A DNA stretch of 64,000 bases from the NCBI GenBank assembly GCA_014529385.2, contig CM043962.1:36919098-36983097 (forward strand). Reading direction: 5' to 3'. This document shows positions 46,395-58,116 of the stretch, one piece after another (within the stretch, counting starts at the first letter, position 1; every line of letters begins with the position of its first letter). The notes under the pieces are model-generated. The model had not been told where the DNA came from. It worked only from the letters and a program-made list of their open reading frames with translations, and made no database searches. This DNA is from Adiantum capillus-veneris. Lineage: Eukaryota > Streptophyta > Polypodiopsida > Polypodiales > Pteridaceae. Both the position numbers and the translations under genes were made by a program.

Positions 46395-47575
46395 TCTAGA
46401 GCTATTCATCATGGATCTATTTGCTAAGTGCTTGTTTGCATTTGAAATCATGGAGGAACAAAAATGCAATAAACAACTTTATGTTGACATTTTTGCATGT
46501 CTGATTGGTGCTGAGCATATAAGAGGGCATGTGCAAGGGTTCTGTGTATATGAACTGCAATTCTGTAAACTTGGACATTATACACGTATAATGTCTCAAG
46601 GGACATCTAGAGACCAAATTTGAAAAATCAGACTGCAGTAGTGTGTTTAGAAGGGGGGTTTTACCCTCAGTATACATTGAAACTAGAGTTTTGACTTGCA
46701 CAAAAAAAGTCCAAATTGAATTCTGAAACTTGCTGTGAGTTGCCAGTGTAGTGAGGAACCTGTGGAGTGAAACTCACTTCATTCTGACCAGTTAGACTTT
46801 ATACGCGTATAATGTCTAAAGAGAATTTTTAGAGGCTAGAATTGAAATCTGAGCATACCAGGGTGGTGTTAAGCACCACAAGACAAGCTCACATACCAAA
46901 TTTTGTCCAATTCTGTGCACATAGACATCATACACGTATGACGTCTCAAGGCTAGATTTGAAAGTCAAATTTCACTTTTCACCACATAGGGGTTGGGAAA
47001 TGATGTTTTAAGCCTGTTTGCAAAATTTCATGTCATTCTGAATCAAAAGACTTTATACGCGTATAATGTCTCATAGCTAGATTTGGGTCAAATCAAACAT
47101 TTGAGTATACCCTTGTGTCCTAGAGCATAAAGAAGTCCCTAGACAAAATTTCATTGAATTTGGAGCTCATTTGAGCTTGTGAAGAGCAAAAGACAAAAAA
47201 CTATAGATTCAAGCTTGTATTGGTCTTAACTTGCTCAAAAAATGTCCATATTGAATTCTAAAACTTGTTGAGAGTTGCTTGAGTGATAAGGAATCAGTGG
47301 AACAAAAGTCACGTCATTCTGCCACAAAAGACACTATACGCGTATAATGTATCAAGTGTCAAAATAAAGGTTAAATTTAGAAACTAAAACTTGCAGTGGA
47401 TAGAGGACATCAAGGAGAGCTCACATATCAAATCTTGTTAAATTCTGAGCACATAGATATTATACGCGTATAATGTCTCAAGTGTCAAAATAAAGGTCAA
47501 AATCATAAACTGAGCATACTAGAGAGTAGAGGACATCAAGGAGAGTCTACATTTTAAATTTGGAGGTGAAAACTC
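46395..47575. repeat. Spacer array with ATACGCGTAT palindromes
   Basis: Six copies of TTATACGCGTATAATGTCTC or close variants (ACACGT in two) centred near 46583, 46805, 46935, 47055, 47339 and 47466, spaced about 120-130 bp or twice that. Flanking phrases such as 'gtggatagaggacatcaaggagag' also recur. No coding potential. The array precedes the copia reverse transcriptase but its ownership is uncertain. Confidence 0.8.
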
Positions 47576-47579
47576 ACAT

Positions 47580-49110
47580 TGAGCTTCTAGAAGCGTTAAC
47601 CATTGTAAAGTAAGCCTGCTGCAAAAGCTTTACCTTGCAAATGGGTTTATAAGAAGAAATTACCTCAGGTGATCCAAATCCAAAGTAGAAGGCTAGACTT
47701 GTAGCCAAAGGGTTCAAACAGCAAAAGGGAGTCGATTTTGATGAAATCTTCTTGCCTGTGGTCAAGATGACAACGCTTAGAACCGTACTTGGTCTTGTAG
47801 CAATTGAGGACATGGAACTTTCCCAAATGGATGTGAAGATATCATTTCTTCACGGGGATCTCGATGAGGATGTTTACATGCAACAGCCTGAAGGGTTTGT
47901 TAATGAGAACGCATCTCGTGAGGAGCTAGTATGTAAGCTCAAAAAGGCACTTTATGACTTAAAGTAGGGTGGTATCATAAATTTGATGCATGTATGAGGT
48001 CTCAAGGATATAAAAGGAGCAAAGAGGATCACTTCTTGTACACAAGAAAGCTAGATGATGGCTCGATGATCATTCTAGTTTGGTATGTTGATGACATGCT
48101 TATAGCTGGGAAGTCCTTGCGGAGATTGCCAACTTGAAGAAAACACTTAGCAAAAATTTTGCAATGAAAGATTTGGGGGATGCTACACACTTTCTTGGCA
48201 TGCAAGTCCAAATTGATCGCAAACGTCGTATTCTTGAGTTATCTCAGGAAACATACATTGAGAAAGTTTTGCAGCGTTTCAATATGCAGGGGGGAAAAGC
48301 ATTGAGTACCCTAATGCATGCATTCTTGAAACTCAACAAGGAAGATGCACCCAAATCTGATGCTGAGAGAGCAAAAATGGCTAAGGTACCATATTCTTCA
48401 GCAATGGGTAGTCTCATGTATGCTATGGTGGCCACAAGACCAGACATTGATTTTGTAGTGGGAGTGGTGAGCCGATATATGAAAAATCCTGGCAGCAAGC
48501 ATTGGGAAGCAGTGAAGCACATTCTTAGGTACCTCAAAGGTATGGTCAGCACATGTTTACACTTCGGGAATAGTGATGCATCCATCGTGGGTTATGTGGA
48601 TGCAGACTATGTGGGTTGTGTCGACAATAGGAGATTACATCTGGCTATGTTGTCATATTTGCTGGAGCAGTGATATCTTGGAGGTCATGTCTTCAAGATT
48701 GTACGTCGTCTTCCACTACGGAAGCAGAGTACGTTGCATTGTCAGATGCAAGTAAAGAGGCTATATGGTTATCTCGCGTGGTCAAAAATCTTGGCATTGA
48801 TGAGACTCTAGTGATATATTGTGATAGTTAGAGTGATCTTGCATTGGCAAGGAATCCCATGTTTCCCTCCAAATCAAAACACATTGAAGTCAGGTATCAT
48901 CTCATGAGAGATTTCTTGGCCAAAAAAAGCTCATTGATTTGGTCAAGGTACACACTGACGACAACCCAACAGATGCTTTGACAAAAGGCTTAGCTTTGGA
49001 GCGGTTTACACATTGCAAAGAGTTGATGGGTATAGGTTGAAGCCACTATATTGCTTCACGATTGTACATACAAGGTCCCCTTGGGCTGCGCTGGCCTTCA
49101 AGTGGAAGTT
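47580..49110 (+). pseudogene. Decayed Ty1-copia RT and RNase H, plus strand
   Basis: RT blocks: GVDFDE, LPVVKMTTLRTVLGLVA, SQMDVKISFLHGDLDEDVYM, CKLKKALYDLK, then WYVDDMLIAGKS in a different frame. 48134-48673 contains KNFAMKDLGDATHFLGMQVQ, YSSAMGSLMYAMVATRPDID and HWEAVKHILRYLKG. RNase H continues DADYVGCVD to DNPTDALTKGLALERFTHC near 49010. Gag, protease and integrase are absent and stops and shifts are frequent. Same family as the minus-strand relic at 10.6-13.4 kb. Confidence 0.9.
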
Positions 49111-49375
49111 TGTTGGGATTCAAGCCAACTGGCTGGACATCCCACTTACTACTAACCCATCTACTAACTTAACCCATGTATACACTTATTATTTAATACA
49201 ACAGAATAAGGAGCTGCAAAACAGGATAACGTTGTTGTGTGCTCCACCCAACAGTAGGTCTCTCTCTCTGTTCTCGCACTTGCACTCGCACACGCTTTCC
49301 ACGGGACCTTCATTTTGCAATTTAGCTCATCAGTGGTGTAAACCATACAAGGGGTGTATGAGGGTTTAAATAGGT
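49111..49375 (+). repeat. Copia 3' LTR, start defined, end approximate
   Basis: Begins TGTTGGGATTCAAGCCAACT immediately after the PPT-like TTCAAGTGGAAGTT, the usual copia arrangement. The 3' boundary could not be determined because no second LTR is visible. Confidence 0.5.
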
Positions 49376-49381
49376 TCCATC

Positions 49382-50089
49382 TTAAAATGGAGGAGTTCCC
49401 AAGATACTGAGTACAAAAATTAAAGAGGAGGAGGCCTCTTCAAGAAGGAATATTTTTTTATCCTTTAATGAAGTACTTCTTTTAGAAAACGAAGGAAAAG
49501 GGAAGTTTAAGTGTGGAATTAAGAGGGCACAAAAGATGAGGTTTAGACCAAAAATTGGAGGGAAAAGGACGGCTAAAAGAGAAGTTAAGTTTAAGAGAGA
49601 GGATCCAAGGATAAGGTAAAGGATAGGGGAGATGAGTTTGTGATCGTGCTTGAATTGTAGGGGGGAGGCAAGGAGATGGGGGAGGGGGGCTAAGGTAAAA
49701 GATAGGGGAGATGAGTTTGTGATCGTGCTTGAATTGTAGGGCAGAGGCAAGGAGATGGGGGAGGGGGGATTTTTTGAGAGAATGTTTCCAAGATTAGGTG
49801 CGTTTAGCCAACAAATGACTTGTTTGGAAATAAGGGAGAGTTTATAATTGTTCTCTAAGAGCTTAGAGAGGGGTTGGTTAATGTAACGAGGAAAATTGAG
49901 TTTGCGAGTAAAGGGTGAGAAAGAGATTTTGACAATGGATGGAGGGGATTTATTGTTACAATTCTTTTGAAGGAAGGAAGGCCTAGAGGCATAGGAGATG
50001 TAGAGACAACAAGCTTTTAGGAAAGAGGAAGGATAGCCCTTTGCCCTAAATCTAGAGAAAGAGGTTGTGACTAGAGATGAAGCTCTCAA
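49382..50089 (-). pseudogene. Possible Penelope-like retroelement fragment (RT thumb/linker region)
   Basis: The 235-codon minus ORF reads FRAKGYPSSFLKACCLYISY, then ISFSPFTRKLNFPRYINQPL, then SLISKQVICWLNAPNLGNIL. The sequence of a 'GYP..FL' helix, a 'SPF...L..I' segment and a '...NL..IL' segment resembles the thumb and downstream linker of Penelope-like elements, where RT is followed by such blocks. No RT active site or GIY-YIG motif is present in the window. A tandem duplication of about 77 bp (49626-49770) interrupts it. A LINE fragment is the alternative. Confidence 0.4.
49620..49775. repeat. 77-bp tandem duplication
   Basis: 'gataggggagatgagtttg' followed by 'tgatcgtgcttgaattgtag' and 'aggcaaggagatgggggagg' occurs twice in succession. 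Confidence 0.92.
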
Positions 50090-50104
50090 ATGAGCTTTCC
50101 CTAA

Positions 50105-51025
50105 TTACATATCTCTTGAGCTCTGACAAAATAAAGGCAATTTTTTAGTGGGTAGGGTGCCCAGACTGCCAAGGGCACACGGCGCCAGCTTCCTCCAGCA
50201 GCAACTCTCCTCTCCATGGGATTTCCAGTAACGTGGTAGCAAAAACCACTGTAGTGTTCGACCATTTTTCTCCCTGGAGGCTTCTCTGTGCTGCAATGGT
50301 AATCCCATAAGCAAGAGGTAGTTCAAGTGAAGCTTTTGGTTAATACGCTGTAAGCTCCTCGGCCTGGGGATTCTCCAGCGTTCCCTCACTAATTTCACTA
50401 CTAATTTCACTTGTGTGTTTATGTTTTTGTGGATTTTGGATGTGTGTGCATTAAGCAATGTGCTCATAATTCCCTAATGTGTCACTATATCTTGCCAATT
50501 GTGTGTTTACACACTCTAATTTCACACTAACACCTTGCTAATTTCACTAATTTTTGCTAACTTACTAATTTGCTATGAAGGATTGGAGCATTCGACCATT
50601 CAATTGATCTTCAATGGAAAGGTAATCAAGGTGGTATTCTCAACCTCTTTAGAATCTAAGGATATGTAGAATTGTGTAGAGATCCCACCATGATGCAATG
50701 TAATGTTGATGCTATATTGGATTGGAAGTTTTTTGATTGTTTGTTTTCATGCCGTTGTAATGCCAAAATTTTTAAGATTTGGTGGCGTATAAATTTGACA
50801 AGTTTCAATTGCTAATTGGTGAATGTGCGTTGCTAAATGGGTGCCTAATTAAGTTAATTGTATCCTTGGATTGTCAATTGCAAGTGTGTGTGCACTAAAA
50901 TCAAGTGTGTGTGCATTCTAATTGAGTGTGTGTATATCTAATTTTAGGTGTGTGTGCACTATTTTGCCCATGTTTGTGCACTAAAAATCAATGCGTAGGC
51001 CATCGTCCCTGGCAGCGACACCAAA
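50105..51025. other. No gene recognised; probable retroelement leader next to 51025
   Basis: Only domain-free ORFs. Next to the LTR at 51026 the minus strand reads TGGTGTCGCTGCCAGGGACG (51005-51024), resembling plant PBS sequences of the TGGCGCCGTTGCCGGGGA type, so the adjoining part looks like a 5' leader in minus orientation. Phrases with 'gtgtgtgtgca' repeat between 50885 and 50960. Confidence 0.5.
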
Positions 51026-51949
51026 TGTTGGGGGTCCCATCGTTGCAATAGCTTCAATGACCAAGAAAATTATCAATCTGGAGGGATGAGCTACCCGGGT
51101 AGGGCATGTAAACACTCACACAATTAGTGAGCTAATCATGGCAACACGAATGGTTAACTCTATGAGGTGAGCTTCTCGGCCTATAGAGGAGCTAAGCCAA
51201 TATGAAGGGAAATCTCCACATCCACTTCTCTTCACCTCTAATCAACCCAATCACACACACTAATGATTGCAAGACGCACACAACACTAATCCTATCATGC
51301 AACACACTAATCTCAAGCACACACACATACATCTATCGCGCACCACATTCCAATCAAACCTACATGCACACACAAGCAAAAGAGGGCAATCACACAAGAT
51401 TAGAGAGGGATTAACCACTAATTAATTAAGATCTAGTTAATCTAAGCATCATAGGCAATCATAAGAAGCATGAGAGAGGCATAGTGAAAGAGAATGAATC
51501 ATTGATTAGTGTTAATCAAGTCTCATGAGCAAGGAGAAGCTCAAGGACTCCATAGCCACACACCTCAAGAGCTCTCACCAAAGAGTGCTCTCAATAAATG
51601 AGTTTGAGAACCCTAATTTCTTTTACACACTACCTTATATACCTAGGGTAAAAATATGCAATGTCCGTATGCACAAGGCCTTTAGGGCTCCACCACTTAC
51701 TAAATCTGCTACCTAGGCACACTAACTGACCTGTTCTTTACAACTTGGAACTCCCATTGAGCCCATAACACATTAAATTATTACAATGGCAAGAAATAAA
51801 TAAAAAATTTACAATACGTGACCATTTTGGAAAAACGTGGAAAATGTGTAATTCCAATCTTTACTGCTTCTTCATGTTGATCTTTGATGTGCATTCGTAC
51901 GTCTTCGGTCTTTAGCAGCTTCTGTTAACTGACATTGACTCAGTTAACA
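51026..51949 (-). repeat. LTR flanked by PBS on the left and PPT on the right
   Basis: On the plus strand it starts TGTTGGGGGTCCCATCG and ends CAGTTAACA. The outer 28 bp (51922-51949) form a palindrome (TGTTAACTGA...TCAGTTAACA). To its left lies a minus-strand PBS-like sequence; to its right, AAAGAGGTCA (minus strand) is a PPT-like tract bordering the gag-protease element. An LTR with PBS on one side and PPT on the other is what two tandem elements sharing an LTR produce. Confidence 0.5.
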
Positions 51950-53550
51950 TGACCTCTTTGTGCTTAAATCAACTTCTTTGAAACTCAAATCTGAGTTGTG
52001 GGAGCTTGCAACTTTGGGATTTTTTGAGACTTGCAAACTTCAACTGTTTTTCTTTTGGCTTTGGATCTTGTGCTTTTTCAACACAGAGCTTTTTCTTCTT
52101 GATCCATACCTATTTCTGGCCAGGCTGGCTCTTTGGTATCCAGATTTGTCGAGCTTTTTGATATTGACTTGTTCGTTGCTTTTGGTCTTCTTTGGTTGTT
52201 ACGGAAGTTGCTGACCTGAGTTGCAGGTAGGGAATGTCATAAGAATCATCACTATCACTGCTATGATCAACAAGGTTGGGTTCTAGCACTTTCCCTTTGT
52301 GGTTTATCTTGTTATGGAAAGCTACTGTCTCTTTGCTCTTGGATTGTTGTTTTTGGGATGACTTTGGTATCCACTTGATTAAAGTGTTGGTAGCTCATTG
52401 ACATGGCTGTGTTCTTCTTGGTTGAGTATTTTCTTCATGTATGCGAGCCACGTATAATGATGCTTGTTGTAGTTGCGTTTCCGAGGACTTTGGAATCCAC
52501 TTTTGATATGGACAATCATAAAACCATGCACTAGTTAAAGTTTCGTTTTTGTCACCTACTGGGTCATCTGGATTTCCATTGTCGGTATCTTCTTGAAGCT
52601 CCGAGTGTTCTACAGAGTCATAGAACTCGTATTCTTCTTCATCTTTGTTTTCTTGGATTACACTCACTGCAAAGTAAGGAACAACATCAAAGTCATTTTC
52701 ATCACAAAACTTCGTTGTTGGATCCTCTTGAATAGCGCACACATTGAGAGAAGCCAAGATGTGTTCCCATTCAAGTGGCTCTAATTCTTCCTCAGGAAAG
52801 GGTTCTGGGATGTAATCTGTATCTTCAGTTGCCCTTTCTAGGATGTATTCCTCTTGCTTCAAACTTCCGCATTGTGAATCTTCACACATCCACAGTTCTT
52901 TAGGCTTACCCAACCATGCTGGAAGTTCTGATCCTGCTACGATAGCTAAATCAAACTCCTCCATAGGTGTTCTCATCACATCCCTATAGCTATGGTCTTT
53001 CAAGTTTATCTTTGTCATGGTTTCCATATTTCTCAGGTAGATATGGTCATATCCTTAGTCTTGGACCATTTTCAATTGTCGCATGAATGGTCTTCCTAGA
53101 ATGATATCATAGTTGTTCTTCTTGCCAAAGTCAACAATAACAAAGGTTTGCTCATATTCAATTCCACCTCACTGCTGCTGGATTTCCCCATGTTTTCTAA
53201 ACCTCTTTTGTTGCGATGGAAACACCGGCTCCACTATCAAGGATTGCCATGGTTTTTACACCTTGAAATTCCACATGAAGAGTGGTGTTTCCATCTTCTC
53301 CCTCATAGTATCTACCTACCTTGTTTAAAGGCACTAGCCTAGTGTTTAGCTGAGGTATTTTGAGCTCTTTTATCCCTTCTTTGATATGAGTCATTGGTTT
53401 TTTAACACCAAATTTTTCTAAGCACTTTCCCACAGTAGTCCACATGTTTGGTCGTATTCTGAGCAACTCGGGTAACATTATTGTACAGTTGACTGGTGTC
53501 GACAAAATATCTATCAACCCTTTCGAATCAATGACCCTGTTGGGAGACAG
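51950..53550 (-). pseudogene. Retroelement protease and acidic C-terminal region
   Basis: Minus strand. 53517-53197 ends in a retropepsin-like motif MAILDSGAGVSIATKEV; frames then shift, with DIILGRPFMRQ-like remnants around 53100. 53027-52395 is a 210-residue acidic segment (EPFPEEELEPLEWEHILASL). A phrase WIPKS recurs about three times (near 52500, 52365 and 52140). No RT, RNase H or integrase appears before the LTR at 51949, so this is a gag-protease-only element or a deletion derivative. Confidence 0.7.
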
Positions 53551-53553
53551 TCT

Positions 53554-55121
53554 CTATGATGGGACTGCAACAACCTCTGACTTGGCCTCGTACTCTCCCA
53601 TAAAGGATGGTAGTGTTTTTAGCGAATGGAGTTGACTATCCAAAAACTGGACAGATCCTTTGTCTCCCCAATACAATTCCACTTCTGAATTCATTTGAGA
53701 TCCAGCCTCGAATTCCTCTATTGGTGGAAGAGACACTCCTCTTCCATCACCTGTGTGGTTTACTCGTTTGCTTAGCTCACTTGCTTCATTGGCCTCTCTG
53801 ACTTGTTTCCACAATCCATCCCAAGACCATCTATTTCTTTGCAACTGTCAGGTATAGCTATGTGAAATCCCTTGGAAGATTTATCCGTGGTATTCAACAT
53901 TATCCTTGGTTCTAATGCTGGGTCCTTAAGCTTTGGTCCATGCTCCCGACTAGAATCTCGCTCTTTTTGTTCCTGGTTTGTTGGGATTATTGGTGCAGGT
54001 GGGACAAGGATCACATTCTCGGGTTTTTCAACTTGTGGTTCTAGTAAAGCTTGGGTTGTTTGAATCATTTTCTTGCACATTTCAAGCCAGTCCTTTTCTA
54101 GTTCTACATATGGATATGTCATCCATATTTGTTCTTGGTTTTGGTTGTTTTTGAGCCATGTTTCATAGGATTTTAGGAGGGCGTCTAATGGCTCATTAAC
54201 CTTCTCGACCAATACTGATCCTCCCAAACTACAACTTCTCAATTTTTCATATGTGGATGGTTCTTCTAGAGGTTGAGTCGCCTCTATAAGAGAAGGTGCA
54301 ATCCTTTCCTCATGTTATCTTATCTTCTCTTCAGCTAATTGTGTAAGCTTCTCACCTAGGGATTTCTGCTCTCATTTCCTACGTGCTTTCATCCTAGCCT
54401 TTCTAGCTTTCTAGCTATTCCGTTTGCTCTTGGTTTTTTGACTAGGTGCATCGGTCTTTGGTTCACCCGTCTCTAGACTCGTGTCAGTTTCCGTTTTCTT
54501 TGTCTCTCGGTTCTCAACAACTACCTTTTGAGCTTGCGCTCTCGTAACTACTTGAACTGGTACAACATTTTTATTTTTCGAGCTACTGGGTAGCTGAACG
54601 ATTCCTGAGACATTTTTTGTGATTTTCTTACTTGGTTTGGATTTTTTGGACCGTTGTGGATCAAGTGAATGACTCCACAATCAAGACAATAGGCATTTAC
54701 TTGTGTGATCTCCGTTTGAGGACATTGTTTGACCAAGTGGTTGCCATGGCTTTTGTGACAATCTGCCTCTGGTTGAGAAACTTCTTCTTCCAATTCCTCT
54801 TGGCCATAAATAGGCTTTGACCTTGCTAAGCCTCTATTAGCAATAAATTGCAATGTCCTTTCATCCATCTCGTATCTTCTTTCTTCAAGTCAAAACGCAA
54901 GAGGTGGAGGCTGTACCGGCCTCACCACTCCATGTGTTTCTCTCATCTTATGTTGCTTCGAAAGGCAGTACCTGCTTTGGTTGTTATAATACATTGTAGC
55001 TAATACTAGTGCTTGTTTGTTAGATGCTTCAATCATTGATTTGTATCTCATGTCTGTAGGTATTCTAGCACCTAGCTGCAGAGATTGTTGTCCTAAGACA
55101 AGCTGTGGCCTTGCAACTCCT
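53554..55121 (-). pseudogene. Retroelement gag, C-terminal portion
   Basis: Blocks 55121-54890 (RPQLVLGQQSLQLGARIP), 54868-54548 with Cys/His residues CHKSHGNHLVKQC and CLDCGVIHLIH (zinc-binding-like), 54680-54411 (basic), 54242-53772 and 53844-53554. Frames vary. Its N-terminal continuation lies at 63150-64000, on the other side of the DNA transposon, and the two parts are in phase across the insertion point. Confidence 0.7.
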
Positions 55122-55125
55122 ATTG
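55122..55125. other. Target-site duplication ATTG, left copy
   Basis: ATTG at 55122-55125 abuts the left terminal inverted repeat. The second copy is at 63146-63149. Confidence 0.88.
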
Positions 55126-55150
55126 GGGTGGATGCATGAATAGGTGGACC
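55126..55150 (+). repeat. Left terminal inverted repeat
   Basis: 25 bp, matching the reverse complement of 63121-63145 except position 23 (A versus C). It contains the self-complementary ATGCAT. Similarity ends sharply on the inner side. Confidence 0.9.
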
Positions 55151-55272
55151 AAAAACCTTGTCCCGGACAGAGGTTTTATAACCGGTACATAAAACCATCT
55201 CTATTAGTTCAATTCGATATATTCTTTTGAACAGATTTTTAATTAAATATAGAATTTCCACAGCTTTTTGTT

Positions 55273-55408
55273 AAATATAGAAGACGACTCTGTACCTCTT
55301 AACTATGCACGTCAGCCAGCTCTTTACACCATTACTATTTCCACGTCTCTTTTTCAAATATAGAAGACGACTCTATAGCTCATAACTATGCACGTCAGCC
55401 AGCTCTTT
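55273..55408. repeat. 83-bp direct repeat upstream of gene A
   Basis: 'aaatatagaagacgactct' followed by 'aactatgcacgtcagccagc' and 'tcttt' occurs at 55273-55325 and 55356-55408. Lying 160-290 bp upstream of the gene A ATG, it is a candidate promoter or transposase-binding region. Confidence 0.85.
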
Positions 55409-56300
55409 GTCTTCCCGCTCTCTCGTTTTCCTGTCTCTCTCTAACTCTCTGTGTAGGAGCACAGATTGCTGTTTTACTTTGTAGGCCTATCACACATCTA
55501 TTGCTGTCATATACTGCTCTTGCTCTCTGTAGGCCTATCACCTCGCTCAATCTCTCCCTCTCTAGCATGGAGAAAGAATCTCACACTGTATGTGAATGCT
55601 CTCAGCCTCACTGTGAACTGTGTGCTAGGTATGCTGTTGATGTGGTCAAGGAATATCATGCTAGGAGAAAGAGGGAGCAGCGTGCTAAGAACAATCTTGA
55701 GCAGGTAGCACGTGAGGAAGATAATGATCAAAATGGTGCTGATGATGCAAAGAGTCAAAGACTTTGCAATGACCTTGTTATGCTCTTCAATCGGCGTATA
55801 AAGGCCCTCGATGTTGCATCACGCTCAGATATTTTGTGCAAGTTTGTCAATCATCCTTCTCTTGGAGACCTTGAAATGCCCAGGGCACAAAAAACCTTCG
55901 TTGAAGCCATACGCAACACAATAGATGCAATCAAATTACCCAAGAGTGGACAGGAGCTCTTTCTTAAAAGGTTCATCACCACAATGCTTATGAATGTTGA
56001 GTGTACATCTACCTCAAAAGTGAATGTTTCAGCTGCATCTAAGTTGCTAAATTTGCACAAGAGGAACTTCATAGCTTCAAAGAATCGGTTGAAGGCAGTA
56101 GGTGATGGCAATTTGCCAATCTCTTTGTGTGCTCGACAGCCCATGGATCATGGCTTCATAACACCTGATGAGAAAGATTTGATCTTCTCTTTTTGGATGT
56201 CTAACACTCGTGTTCACCCAATAAGAAGGATGTGTGCAGAAAGCGTATTGGAAGAAATTCATATGTCAAACATCCTGTGCATCTTCTTGAAAAATCTCAG

Positions 56301-58116
56301 GTAATAACTTGCTTCACTATATCCAGTTTTGTTTTCTAATATTTGCATTCATGACCTATATTCTCTATAAATGGGTTGATAAGAGTAGATATGAAATCGG
56401 ATATGAAGGAGATAAATAAATGGAAACATAAGAGTAGATAAATATGAAATCCTAAACTAAGAGTAGATAAATATTGGATGTGAAGGAGAATATAAATCGA
56501 AACATAGTTTTTATCATACGCGTATGTTTGTTGAAACATACGTTTGTCGACGCATACTTTCACACACGTATGATATGTATAAACTGGTTAGGTAAAAAAC
56601 TGGTTTACATAACCAGTAAAAATCTTTTAACACCTATTTATCAATGGTACACATAGTGGTTAAGTGTTCACATGTACTCGTCAAGTGTTCACATGTACTG
56701 TTTGTCATGTCAGATAGGTAAAAAACATATCTGTTTGAAAGGAAAATAGTGGTTTACATATCCAGTAAATTTTTTTGTACACTTATTTCTCACTGGTATA
56801 CATCGTGATTAAGTCCTCACATGTACTGGTTAGGTAAATAACATACCGATTTTAAATGAAAAGACTGGTTTACATTAGCAGTCAGAACATTTGAACTGGT
56901 TGACACTTATATACCACTGGAACGTACCAAGGACATGTGTTCATTTTTTTTAACACATTTTTCTCACTGGTATACATCGTGGTTAAGTGCTTACATGTAC
57001 TGGTTAGTAAATAACATAGCGGTTTTAAATGAAAAGACTGGTTTACATCAACAGTAAGAATATTTGAACAAGTTGACACTTATATACCAATGGTATGTAC
57101 CAAGGACATGTGTTAATTTCTTTTAACACCAATTTCTCACTGGTATACATCGTGGTTAAGTGCTCACTTGTACTGGTTACGTAAATAACATACCGGTTTT
57201 AAATGAAAAGACTGGTTTACATCAGGAGTAAGAACATTTGGACTGGTTGACACTTATATACCACTGGAACGTACCAAGGACATGTGTTCATTTTTTTAAC
57301 CCTTATGTTTCACTGGTACACATCATGAGTAAGTGCTCACATGTACTGGTTAGGTAAATAACATACCAGTTTTAAATGAAAAGATTGGGTTACATCAGCA
57401 GTAAGAACATTTGCACTGGTTGACACTTACATACCACTGGTACGTACCAATGACATGTGTTTAGTTTCTTTAACACTTATTTCTCACTGGTATACATCGT
57501 GGTTAAGTGCTCACATGTACAAGCTAGGTAAATAACATACCATTTTTAAATGAAAAGACTGGTTTACATCAGCAGTCAGAACATTTGAATTGGTTGACAC
57601 TTATATACCACTGGTACGTACCAAGGACATGTGTTCATTTTTTTAACCCTTATTTTTCACTGGTACACATCATGGGTAAGTGCTGGTTAGGTAAATAACA
57701 TACCGGTTTTAAATGAAAAAACTGGTTTACATCAACAGTAAGAACATTTGAACTGGTTGACACTTATATACCACTGGTACGTACCAAGGGCATGTGTTCA
57801 TTCTTTTTAACACTTATTTATCACTGGTATACATCGTGGTTAAGTGCTCACTTGTACTGGTTAGGTAAATAACATATCGGTTATAAATGAAAAGACTGCT
57901 TTACATCAGCAGTAAGAACATTTGCACTGGTTGACACTTATATACCACTGGTACGTACCAAGGACATGTGTTCATATATACTGGTTTACCTAACCAATTA
58001 AGTGAAAAAACATAGTGGTTTGAAATAAAAATACTGGTTTATAGTAATGTAACAGTTTTCCTCAAAACCTGCAGTTTTCTTCAATGTTCTTTAACCATAT
58101 ATGTCTTTCATTGTAG
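56301..58116 (+). other. Gene A intron 1, carrying a minisatellite
   Basis: 1,816-bp intron, donor CAG|GTAATAAC, acceptor TTTCATTGTAG. Its 3' two-thirds is the 174-bp tandem array below. Confidence 0.82.
56720..58040. repeat. 174-bp minisatellite, about seven units, in gene A intron 1
   Basis: The phrase 'gactggtttacatcagcag' starts near 56863, 57036, 57210, 57383, 57557, 57720 and 57894: spacings 173, 174, 173, 174, 163 and 174 bp. Each unit also has CACTGGTACGTACCA-like, CACTGGTATACATCGTGG and ACATACCGGTTTTAAATG motifs, i.e. ACTGGT/ACCGGT several times per unit. Confidence 0.92.

Noticed and set aside
46560-47480. CRISPR-like regular repeats
   Set aside because: The context is a plant genome, repeats are palindromic variants with partly similar spacers, and no cas genes exist; a diverged tandem array explains it.
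54890-55261. Minus-strand ORF of 123 codons read as one protein
   Set aside because: Its upper part (55126-55261) is transposon sequence read by chance; only the part below 55121 is gag.
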